The position numbers were made by a program, and so were the translations under genes. Shown here piece after piece: positions 55,781 to 64,000 of a stretch of 64,000 nucleotides of DNA (positions are counted from its first letter, which is position 1; every line of letters begins with the position of its first letter). The notes below the pieces were generated by a model, which did no database searches, was not told the DNA's origin, and saw only the letters and a program-made list of their open reading frames with translations. Source of the DNA: Erythrobasidium yunnanense (taxonomy: Eukaryota > Basidiomycota > Cystobasidiomycetes > Erythrobasidiales > Erythrobasidiaceae); assembly GCA_001600175.1 (NCBI GenBank), contig BCJC01000006.1:124001-188000 (forward strand), written 5' to 3'.

Positions 55781-56119
55781 ATGCTTGTCCCGCATCTGTT
55801 GAACGAAGCCTGCCCTGAAGAGGCATGCAGCGGCATGATGACGTTCGATCCAGACAAGATCAGGTACATTTGTAAACGCAAGCCCTATCAGCATCGTCGT
55901 GATGCTGGTCTCAAGCTGCTAGAACGTTGTCAGACCCTCCTTCATGGCGCCCGTCATTACGAAGAATGCTTCAACAGAGGACAACAGCTTACTAGAGGTG
56001 GAAGCTACCTTCAATTGAGACAAATCTACGACACGTACGAATGTTACAGATGGCGTTACAAAATACGCAAAAGCAGGGGTATATCAAGCGATGCTCTCGA
56101 GCGTCCTCGGTGGCTATAA
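55781..56119 (+). CDS. Small Cys-rich protein, CSG family member 2
   Basis: Intronless, 112 residues from the ATG at 55781 (MLVPHLLNEACPEEACSGMM). Cys11 and Cys16 form C-x4-C-S-G-x-M-x-F. Cys31, His38 and Cys50 follow at the same spacing as in member 1. The C-terminal half, FNRGQQLTRGGSYLQLRQIY then DTYECYRWRYKIRKSRGISS, matches member 3 (GRGLQLTKRGSYMGVEFYDT, YICPTCSYNKTVSRGISKA). The second Cys of the terminal C-x2-C pair is Trp here (CYRW), so one putative metal site is altered. Lys/Arg-rich. No signal peptide. Function unknown. Confidence 0.6.
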   Translation: MLVPHLLNEACPEEACSGMMTFDPDKIRYICKRKPYQHRRDAGLKLLERCQTLLHGARHYEECFNRGQQLTRGGSYLQLRQIYDTYECYRWRYKIRKSRGISSDALERPRWL

Positions 56120-56519
56120 GGGCCGGGTTCACTCTTATCTACTATGACTGTGACGCCTCCTTCTTCTCCATACCGCATGACTGTCTCTGCTTTCGGGTGC
56201 CCTCTCTTCACATGGCTTGCATGCTTACCGTGGCTTCTGCGACGCCCCAGCCGTGGTCGCCTTGCTAAGTCAACGAATATGCATAGATCACCTTATTCCT
56301 TGAAAGATATACCGAGGCCTGGCTTATCGACTCCACAGAAAATCAAAGATTCAGTACGATACCAAGTGTCCCGTCGTTACCCTTGTTGACAGTAATGGCT
56401 GTGTCCATACTGGCTTTCGCATGCAAACCTCACATCCCTCTCTCGCCTCTCCTCTCTTACTCAATCTTCTGACATATCTCCACAAGACACCACTCTTGAG
56501 TAACAAACTACCTCTAACC
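56120..56519. other. Spacer between CSG-family genes 2 and 3
   Basis: This 400-nt spacer has CT-rich sequence (CCCTCTCTCGCCTCTCCTCTC) at 56430-56460, likely promoter/leader for gene 3. No other feature is seen. Confidence 0.35.
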
Positions 56520-56834
56520 ATGCCTGCCGGTATCCCCAGACTCCAAGACATCAACTGCTATAAGGACCGCTGCAGTGGCAAAATGAGGTTCAGTAGCTCC
56601 AAACTGAGCTTCGTCTGTCGTGAGAACGAGCGTCATCAACTCAATGCGGCCCCAACGCTGCTGCAGTACTGCCGGTCGCAGGGCCATCAAGTGACGCACG
56701 CCGAATCGTCAGTCGGCCGTGGACTTCAACTTACCAAGCGTGGCAGCTACATGGGAGTCGAGTTCTACGACACTTACATCTGTCCTACGTGCTCATACAA
56801 CAAGACCGTTAGCAGAGGTATCTCGAAAGCTTGA
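56520..56834 (+). CDS. Small Cys-rich protein, CSG family member 3
   Basis: Intronless, 104 residues, start MPAGIPRLQDINCYKDRCSG in a good ATG context. Cys13 and Cys18 make C-x4-C-S-G-K-M-R-F. Cys33, His39 and Cys51 follow. The C-terminal part has RGLQLTKRGSYMGVEFYDTY and an intact C-x2-C (ICPTCSYN), ending SRGISKA. It looks like the most regular member and is the best template for family searches. No signal peptide or membrane span. Function unknown. The shared architecture with members 1 and 2 and the tandem layout indicate local duplication. Confidence 0.65.
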   Translation: MPAGIPRLQDINCYKDRCSGKMRFSSSKLSFVCRENERHQLNAAPTLLQYCRSQGHQVTHAESSVGRGLQLTKRGSYMGVEFYDTYICPTCSYNKTVSRGISKA

Positions 56835-56956
56835 GTTATGCATTTCAAGCAAACGCGATGTAGTTTCCTAACCAAATCGTACAATCCTATCCTTCCTTCC
56901 GGCTCTTCTGTACGTTTGCCAAAAGCTAGCCTCTCGTTTCTTGCCTCATGTCCCGG

Positions 56957-56981
56957 TACCTGTACCTGTACCTGTACCTGT
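56957..56981. repeat. TACCTG hexanucleotide tandem repeat
   Basis: About four head-to-tail copies of GTACCT/TACCTG lie between CSG gene 3 and the alpha/beta hydrolase gene. It is a simple microsatellite, useful as a marker. No coding role is seen. Confidence 0.8.
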
Positions 56982-57039
56982 CATCTTGCATCAGCTCCAA
57001 TATTGATGGAGAGTGGGTATTCATTTCTGCATCCACGTA

Positions 57040-58757
57040 ATGCCTTTCAGAGTGTCCCAAAAGGTATGTGTAGGTTTTAAGCGGTCCATAGCACCAGGCT
57101 CACTGCAGTCAGGCCTGAAATTCGAGTATGCTTCTATACCCTTCTCACCTTGGCGGCCTTGTCTACCCTTCATCGAGCGCAGAATACCACCTATAGGACC
57201 TGCTGCCCTATTCTATCGCTACTTCAGAGTCTTCTGGATTGCCGTGACGTTACCGACCTGGATCGGAGTTGTCTGCTTGTTCGAATTGCTGCCACGGGCT
57301 TGGGGAGACAGGATCAGCAATGCACTACTACCACGAAGAAAAGGCTGGACTCTATGGCAAAGATTCACTTATCCGATCTTGGCGAGAGCTGTCTGGTAGG
57401 TCTCGTGTTCTTTCTAATCTATCGCATCTCTAAGTTGGTGTACAGGGCAATCACATTCGGGCTCCCGCCAGCAGCGTCTCCTGTGACTGAGCGCTCGATA
57501 CCACCGCTTGCCTACTTCTATGGCAGAGGGACAGACATAGAACCTGTCAATCTCGCCTTCGAGAACGCAAAAGACGAGAAGCTATGGATACAAGACGACG
57601 CGATTGATCCTAGAGGCAAGATCGTACCGCAAGACTACCTAGCTGGATTTTGGATCAGGCGGAAGGGAGCGTCAAAGGCGAAAGCAACTGAAGGCAAGGA
57701 TATCGAAGTGGTTCTATACGCTGTTGGCGGTGGCTATATCACAGGTAGGTGCTTATGTCAAGGTATGTGCGCGTACTGAGCTGTTTGCAGGCCACCCTCT
57801 TGAAGCAAGCCGAGTATTCGATATCGCCCGAAGGTCTGGAAAGCCCGTCCTAGGCGTAAACTACCGCAAAGCAGTGACGCTCGAGCGTGGCTACCCAGCA
57901 GGCCTCCAAGACACCATCTCAGCCTATGCGTTCCTCATGCGAAAAGGCTATACTCGAATAGCAGTAGCTGGCGACTCTGCAGGAGCAGGTCTTGCCATCG
58001 CTTTAATGCAGTATCTGGCACGTTTATCAGAGAAAGAGAAGGGGATGCGTCCGCCTACGCTTACACTGCCCCGTAAAGCATGCTTCTACTCGCCGTGGGC
58101 GGATCTAACCTTTTCGCATGACTATGGACAAGCTGTCTACTTCGACATCAGTATGTCAAATACATTTCGATCCTCTACAACAAGCTGAGCAGCTTCCTTC
58201 GCAGTACATACGACTATGCTTGCGGGAGCTGCATCGGCTTATGGCACGAATCTGCTCAACTATGACGGTGCGAGCGATAATGATCGAGAAAGTATCGCCA
58301 ACATGAAGCGATCTCATCCTTATCTATCACCTGCACTTAGTGAGTCGCGGATAGAAGGGCGTGAAAACTGGGCTGACCGATTTGCGACAGAAACGTCCAT
58401 CCCGTCTTTGACACGGACCCGGAAAGCAGCGACTATGCTTCAGCAGGATACGACACAGTAGGTGTTTCCACCTTATGCAGAGTCCAGCTAAATGGTGTCG
58501 ATGCAGGTTCCTTATCTTTTACGGTGGAGCAGAGTTGTTTCATACCGAAGACATGGCGCTTTGCGAGAATCTGCGGACTGCTGGCTTCGACGTAGAGGAG
58601 TATGCAGAAGAAGACGAAACTCAGTGAGTGCTCTGCCATGATGAATTGCAACCATAGAACTGACTTTGCATTCAGCGGCTTTCTGCTAGTCCCGACGTTC
58701 ATGTCGCTAAAGGTCTTGCCGGCACTCGAGAGGATGGCAGCGTTCTTGGGAGATTGA
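57040..58757 (+). CDS. Alpha/beta-hydrolase fold-3 protein (steryl acetyl hydrolase / lipase-like)
   Basis: Multi-exon. The start MPFRVSQK joins, through GTATGT..CTGCAG, to SGLKFEYASIPFSPWRP. A hydrophobic region follows (LPTWIGVVCLFELLPRAW). The hydrolase core has VEVVLYAVGGGYITG-type oxyanion loop (actual IEVVLYAVGGGYITG), HPLEASRVFDIARRSGKP, VLGVNYRKAVTLERGYPAGL and RIAVAGDSAGAGLAIALM (G-D-S-A-G nucleophile elbow), then FYSPWADLT. A later exon gives RFLIFYGGAELFHTEDMALC with the acid, and the end is GFLLVPTFMSLKVLPALERM (His expected just before GFLL). The family removes acetyl or short acyl groups from sterols and lipids, often at the ER. Confidence 0.8.
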
Positions 58758-58957
58758 TAGACGTTATGAGAGCTGTCGTTGTACACCTAGGTCGCACACA
58801 CGTGAGGGCTTCAGATCATCACCAACCGAAAGAGCTTCTCAGACTAGTCACTTCTGCCTTAGACGCTCGCTACCTACCTCTCTTCGAAGTCAGTCTTGCC
58901 TCTGTCGCAGCGGTCGCCCAGACTGAGAGACACCTTGCACAGAAAGAGCCGGTCGAG

Positions 58958-60556
58958 ATGCAGAACCAGCTTGGGCGACAGCAGCGCATACTCTCGAATT
59001 TTGCGTGCAGCTGTAGCTGCTCGTTATCATCTAAATCTTCTCCGCTGCGATGGCGATGGACTACCAATGCTGCCGTAGAAGCTGCATCTTCAAGGTCAAG
59101 ATTCGGTCGGCGGAACTTCCGTACTTCATTGTACGCAGCATCAGCTTCGATAGCATCTTCGAGTGCTGGTGTAGGACTGCTCCAAGGACCATCAAAGCGG
59201 CCGCTCGAGAGCTTCTTCAAGCACAATTCTCTGGCTCGAAAAGTAGAGCAGGCGCAAGATACCCGTTCTGCAGAAGACAGGATTCTTACAGCAGAAGCGT
59301 CACATCTTCCTATCCGTTCTTCCTCTCCTCCCTTCATCAGCCATGCTGCTCCACAAATACCGGACACAATAGTGCCGCCAATAGCGACTCCTACATCTGC
59401 CTGGAGAGCTCTCGATAGTCCAAAAAGCTTACGAGCGCAGTTGAGCATATACAAGCAGCTAGCGAAAGGACGACTATCAGCATGGGTAGTCCTGACTTCC
59501 ATGGTGGGTTACGCAATGTGTCCTACGGATCCTGCTGCAGCTGCATTAGCGATGGAAGCGCTTGTCCAAGATACCTTCGGTACAGCGACTGTCACCAATG
59601 CACTCTCGAGCTCGCTGGACAGCACGGCTGCGGCGAACACATTCCGCGTAACGACTCTTTTGGCGACGGCAGCTGGAACCGCTTTGTGTTCCGCTTCTGC
59701 CAACACGTTCAATCAGCTTATTGAGATTCCGTACGATGCTCAAATGCCAAGAACGCAAAAGCGACCTCTACCCTCTCACCTCATCACTCCCCTCCACGCA
59801 TTCACTTTCGGATCTCTATCGGGCATCAGCGGTCTTGCATTGCTAGCCTCTGTCAACCCGCTAACAGCCTCTCTTGGACTGTTGAACATCGTGCTCTATG
59901 CGGGAGTGTACACACCTCTCAAGCGTCTAAGCGTAGTAAACACCTGGATCGGAGCGATTGTAGGGGGGATACCACCTCTTATGGGCTGGGCAGCATGCAC
60001 AAATTCCCTTGATCCCTTCTCAGGACAAGCAGGAGCTTGGGTTCTAGCTACTATTCTCTTCGCATGGCAATTCCCACACTTCAATGCTCTTTCTTGGACG
60101 ATTCGTTCCGAGTATGCAAGAGGTGGATATCGGATGCTCAGCGCCATTAATCCAGGAATGAATGCTCGGGTGTCGTTAAGATGGTCATTGGCGTGCGGAG
60201 CAGCAGCTGCGGTCGGTGCACCGCTCGTAGGCTTGACGAGTTGGACTGTCGGAATGGTCACGCTCATTCCTAGTGCGCCCCTAGCGATATACGCATGGCG
60301 ATTCTGGAGGGCGGGATCTACCAAGTCGCTGCAGGCAGCAAAGCAGTACGGAGTCATGAATACTGTCAAGGGAGCAAGAGCGACGGATAAAGACCCGAGA
60401 GATGCTTCTGCTAGAAGCCTGTTCTTCGTCAGCTTGGTGCATCTACCACTTCTTCTAGCGGTAATGATGGTAGGGAATGTACTTGAGAGCTGGCTGGCAT
60501 CGTGGAGGTCAGATTCAGATGGTACGGAAACAGAGTCAAAGGCAGCGAGCGCGTAG
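58958..60556 (+). CDS. COX10: Protoheme IX farnesyltransferase (heme O synthase)
   Basis: Intronless. I choose the ATG at 58958 (MQNQLGRQQRILSNFACSCS) because the next 50 residues are basic, Ser-rich and free of acid (WRWTTNAAVEAASSRSRFGR), as for a mitochondrial presequence. An upstream in-frame extension to about 58754 would overlap the preceding stop codon. The UbiA core shows LSAWVVLTSMVGYAMCP, SANTFNQLIEIPYDAQMPRT (first Asp-rich motif N..D..MxRT), IVLYAGVYTPLKRLSVVNTW, GAIVGGIPPLMGW, FAWQFPHFNALSW and RGGYRML. It adds farnesyl to heme b at the inner membrane for cytochrome oxidase. About 530 residues. The loop DPFSGQAGAW is normal. Confidence 0.93.
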   Translation: MQNQLGRQQRILSNFACSCSCSLSSKSSPLRWRWTTNAAVEAASSRSRFGRRNFRTSLYAASASIASSSAGVGLLQGPSKRPLESFFKHNSLARKVEQAQDTRSAEDRILTAEASHLPIRSSSPPFISHAAPQIPDTIVPPIATPTSAWRALDSPKSLRAQLSIYKQLAKGRLSAWVVLTSMVGYAMCPTDPAAAALAMEALVQDTFGTATVTNALSSSLDSTAAANTFRVTTLLATAAGTALCSASANTFNQLIEIPYDAQMPRTQKRPLPSHLITPLHAFTFGSLSGISGLALLASVNPLTASLGLLNIVLYAGVYTPLKRLSVVNTWIGAIVGGIPPLMGWAACTNSLDPFSGQAGAWVLATILFAWQFPHFNALSWTIRSEYARGGYRMLSAINPGMNARVSLRWSLACGAAAAVGAPLVGLTSWTVGMVTLIPSAPLAIYAWRFWRAGSTKSLQAAKQYGVMNTVKGARATDKDPRDASARSLFFVSLVHLPLLLAVMMVGNVLESWLASWRSDSDGTETESKAASA

Positions 60557-60758
60557 ATGGCAGAGAATGCGGTGACTTCGATGCTGCCAGAATTTGGATG
60601 CCCAATTCTACTCTGATCTAAACGTTCATTCGGTGCCAGACTTGTCTAGGACATATTGTCGTTGTATATAACTTGCAAGTAGTCTTACCGCGAGCGAAGG
60701 CCGTCAATGATGACGCTCTTCTATGGTACTAAACCTACCGACTCGGCCGTGAATTGCA

Positions 60759-62693
60759 ATGGCAGCTTTATTAACAGCAACAGAGAGTACCGAAACATTG
60801 ACTGAAGAAGCTCTGAAGAAGCTCAAGGTGTAAGCCGAAAGGCTTCACTAATAGATTGTCCAGGCTGAGGCTCGCCTGCGAAACAGCCCCGAATTGAAGG
60901 AGCTATGCAAGACCAAGAAGCTGCCCGTATCTGGAACCAAGCCTGTCCTCATTGCTCGTTTGCTGGGACAACCTGCTCCTATTCCTGCGCCTTCGAACAA
61001 ACGCAAGAAAGACGCGTCAAGAGCCGAGACTCCGGTGCTATCAAGTGCAGCCGCACAGGATAGCACTGGTTCCAATTCAGATGGTCCTAATTCAAATGTC
61101 ACAAATACCATATCGCAAGCGAATGCGAGCATCTCTGCAGCGAAAGCGAAGGTTCCGAAAGGCAAAGCGAAAGCTAAGGCGAACGAATCTTCCGCCGTCC
61201 AGACTGGCCAGAAAGGCGACGACAATGACCAAGCCAATACTGCTGCTCCGCTTGCAACACAGCCTGCCAAGAAGAAGGCAAAGGTCTCATCTGGTCCTGC
61301 AGGGATTCCAGATGTGCAGAATGCGCCGCAGAAGAAGCAAGCCATAGTCTCACAAAATACTATCGCAACCACCTCTGGTATTGCTGCTCTCACCGCTTCC
61401 GCAGCTCAGCGAGCGATTCCTTCGACGAATCCGACTTCTACGGTGGCAGCTCGCAACGTCTTGCTTCGAACCAGTAGCTCCTCCCCTTCAGCAGTTACAC
61501 CTAGACCAGTTGTTGCTAAACCACCAGCGGCAGCTCCTGCGCCTACCGAAGCTGTCCCGCCAGCACGTCTGGTTCCCGGGAAACGCGCAATACCCGCCTT
61601 TGCAGCACTCAAGCCAATAGCAACTGATGTAGGTGCAGATGCAGCGCCATCTTCCAGACCAAGAGGTCCAAATGCACCGCTTAGTCACACGCTCTCAAAG
61701 ACAAGTTTTCATACGGCAAAAGCAGGCAGGAACTCAGACAGTCACATTCCCCCAAGATCCCGCACCAAAGCATTTAAGGCTCTTGTACCAAGAAAGGACT
61801 CAATTGCCCACGAAATAGCCGCAAATCGCTCGTACTCGACAAGTTTGCTTGCTGGAACCGCATCCACAACTTGCGACACCGAATTATTGCTTCAATCGTA
61901 CTCATGGATGGCGCTCTTACTCGGCTCACAGTCACTGTCATCTTTCTTGTCCAAGTCTATTATGGACGACGGAAAGCGGCTGCAAGTTGCCCTTTCATAC
62001 CTTCTTACAAAGCTCTACACGCTCATCGGCATCGCTGAAGATCTTGCCGGGCTTGAGAGTGCGCTCAAATCTGTAGCCCCCATCACAAATATCGACTCTT
62101 GCACAGAAGACGTCTCGCTCGTAAAGTGCTCCGATGGCTGCATACATCACGTACTCAACGCATCAGGGGAAGTCATCGGCACCCAATGGAACGAAGCACC
62201 TGCCAGCATCGAGACACAGGCAGGTTCCAACGCAGAGCTTGTCATACGCCCCGACTGGAAAGCGTATCTAGACGAGAAAGGGCAATCCTCGACTTCGCAT
62301 AGCATCTTCAGCTTGGTTAGAAGCCCAGACGAAGAGTCTTTCGATCACGGTATCAGCAAGCATTGGCTCGGGATGCTAGAGAACAAGCATCATAGTCAAG
62401 AAGCCAGTAGTCTCCTCGCAGCGGCCAGAGCTTACGTCCTCTGCCATGTTGCAGTATGCCACGCCATTCCTGCACGAGCCGATCGAAAGTCTAACGCTGG
62501 TAATTAGCCCAATGCAGTCAGCGGCTCTTGTCAGACACTGTCCGAACAACAAGCCGAATTCAGCGGACTTGGCGGAGCATCAACAGCGGCCAAAGTTCGC
62601 AAGCCAAAAGTATCACCGTTTCTGTACGTCCGTGCCAAACGATTCCGCTGTAGGCTGCTGAAATGGTTGGCAGGCCCATCTGTCATCAAGTAG
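60759..62693 (+). CDS. SAP-domain protein, unknown function
   Basis: Three exons. Start MAALLTATESTETLTEEALK. A 36-nt intron (60828-60863) falls after LKK..LK. The SAP motif follows directly: LKELCKTKKLPVSGTKPVLI, ARLL. A long Ala/Ser/Lys/Pro-rich linker leads to a C-terminal helical domain (ELLLQSYSWMALLLGSQSLS; LQVALSYLLTKLYTLIGIAE; HWLGMLENKHHSQEASSLLA). A last intron (about 88 nt, GTATGC..TCAG) joins YVLCHVA to TLSEQQAEFSGLGGAS, and the protein ends RCRLLKWLAGPSVIK. SAP domains bind DNA, often at scaffold/matrix regions, implying a nuclear role. The C-terminal half is not recognised. Confidence 0.75.
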
Positions 62694-62985
62694 AAAGCGT
62701 CAGCTTCAAAGGCTTGCATCCGTGTATCGCGCTGATACAGACATCAAGTCGAGCACAGTACGTCAGTCAGATAAATACTTGAGGCGTACTGATATCAACC
62801 CAGCTACACGTTACGACTGACCGGCCAAAGCATAGGTGAGGAGGACGAAGGTGTACTGCCGATATTTCAGGACATGATCAAGTGCGATAGTCGTGGTAGG
62901 CCTCTGTAGTCGTAGGAAAGCTGGTCTGCGACAGTTCACCCCATGCAATGCTTGTTTCGCGACCTTCTTTCTTGACAATGCCTGC

Positions 62986-64000
62986 ATGACCGACAGGCAG
63001 TCGATATAGTGTGTTCTGGCGGCCTTAATCAGATTTGATAACTGACTTCTCGCTGCGTTCCCAGCTCTTTCGGGTCGCTCCTGCGGCAGCTGCACGCTCG
63101 TCAAGGCCAGCTGAGTGCCGAAGCAAACGTCGAAGCTGCTGGCGATTTCCTTCAGAAACGCGCAGAGAAGCTCAAGAATTGCGCAAATCCGTTTGGTAGC
63201 CCTAATGCAGCGAATCGGACAAAGGTAGAAAGCGGCAGCTTGACCAGCGATGATGGCCAGGCTATCCAGCTCAAGCCAGAAGAGCGCGAGCTCGCCAAGA
63301 GCATAGCGCAACGACTTGTTCTGGACGAAATCCAAGCTGCGATACTGCTACTTGCTTGGAAGAGACACAGAGCTGGCGACGAGCTGACCCAGACGAAGCT
63401 CGAAACAAACGACGACTTCTGGACCGACTTTACGCTCTTTACCTTTTCCGAGAGGCTCGATGTTATCAATACAGTTACACATCTGCTCAAGATAGGTGAG
63501 TCTGGTTCGGCCAGGCTTTCTGCCTGTCTTTGCGAAGATATCATGCTAATGGGCGCGGTATCCAGTCCCACAAGATGCAGACAATGACGTGAAGAGTACT
63601 GCTACGATCTTCCTGAACAAGTTGCTAGATCCGCTGCAGACAGGCCCCATCGCAAAGTCGCTGTTGGATCGCATAGTGCACTTGTCGAAGACACCGATAC
63701 CTCAGTCAGCAGGCGCCGATACTCCTCTTTGGGCTACGCAGCATGTACGCGAACAGCATGCCCTTCTACAAGTCTACTTCCTTCTCTACTTCAACCGAAT
63801 GTATCCGGATGGCCGCTCCCTTCTGGATATCCTCTCGTGCATTACAAGCTGCGAATGGGGAACGCTACAGGTCAATGAAGGATACTTTGATTTGGAGACC
63901 AGGATGCTGGCTAGCGGCCTTCCTAGCCATCTCACCTTGGTAGCTCTGGAGAATCTAAACCTCGAAAGAGCGGCATCACCGCAGGTTGAAGACTATACGC
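62986..64000 (+). CDS. NUP188: Nucleoporin Nup188, N-terminal part (runs off right edge)
   Basis: Exon 1, from an ATG at 62986, codes MTDRQSIY. An intron of about 55 nt (GTGTGT..CCCAG) joins SFGSLLRQLHARQGQLSAEA and KNCANPFGSPNAANRTKVES. Then IQLKPEERELAKSIAQRLVL and DEIQAAILLLAWKRH follow, as in the Nup188 N-terminal alpha-helical repeat. After another intron (KI joined to VPQDADNDVKSTATIF) come LQVYFLLYFNRMYPDGRSLL and the frame continues past the edge. Nup188 is a large scaffold of the inner pore ring. About 300 residues are visible of a protein usually near 1,800. The minus-strand frames here are shadows. Confidence 0.82.

Overview
The window is a gene-dense stretch of a fungal nuclear genome. 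About 40 protein genes lie on both strands, most split by several very short introns (roughly 36-90 nt, GT..AG, with CTRAY-like branch sites). Gene content is fungal: GAL1/GAL7, MSB2 mucin, ATG22, PPN2-type polyphosphatase, GH128 glucanase, ICMT, UBA4, IRC22/TRAP-alpha and a DUF2945 protein. The intron density and the mix of families (EBP-type sterol isomerase, multi-exon TauD, wax-synthase-like protein) suggest a basidiomycete. That placement is inference, and I cannot go below phylum. I saw no tRNA, rRNA, CRISPR array, transposon or viral element.

Layout. 1-9.1 kb: two neighbouring kinase-like genes, a DUF2945 gene, a secreted GH128 glucanase with an unusual repeat-bearing intron, an unknown gene, and a wax-synthase/MBOAT-like acyltransferase. 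9.3-14.3 kb: a divergent pair of an allantoate/sulfonate-type MFS transporter and a TauD-type dioxygenase, a likely sulfonate-scavenging unit. 14.5-20.1 kb: ICMT, a Ser-rich protein, an acetoacetate-decarboxylase-like protein, and a polyphosphatase. 20.4-27.8 kb: a small secreted protein, an unknown protein head to head with UBA4, ATG22, and PDX3. 27.9-35 kb: an SGNH-like type II membrane protein, the rRNA m5C methyltransferase RCM1/NSUN5, aspartyl aminopeptidase, and IRC22/TRAP-alpha. 35.3-38.6 kb: the MSB2 signalling mucin.

38.8-45.9 kb is the most unusual block. A full RecQ (Sgs1/BLM-type) helicase is flanked upstream by a mini-gene resembling its N-terminal region, with the same intron position, and downstream by a mini-gene duplicating its acidic and HRDC C-terminal end. 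46.2-51.2 kb: a divergent GAL7-GAL1 pair (GAL1 has an 18-nt micro-exon for its sugar-binding motif), a long imperfect inverted repeat, and a type II dehydroquinase-like gene lacking several expected active-site residues. 51.6-54.1 kb: an Alba-domain RNase P/MRP-type subunit and an EBP/EXPERA sterol isomerase.

54.8-56.8 kb holds a tandem array of three small intronless genes for Cys-rich proteins. They share exact Cys/His spacing and I recognise no known family, so this is the best candidate for something undescribed. 57-64 kb: an alpha/beta hydrolase, COX10, a SAP-domain protein, and the start of NUP188, which runs off the right edge.
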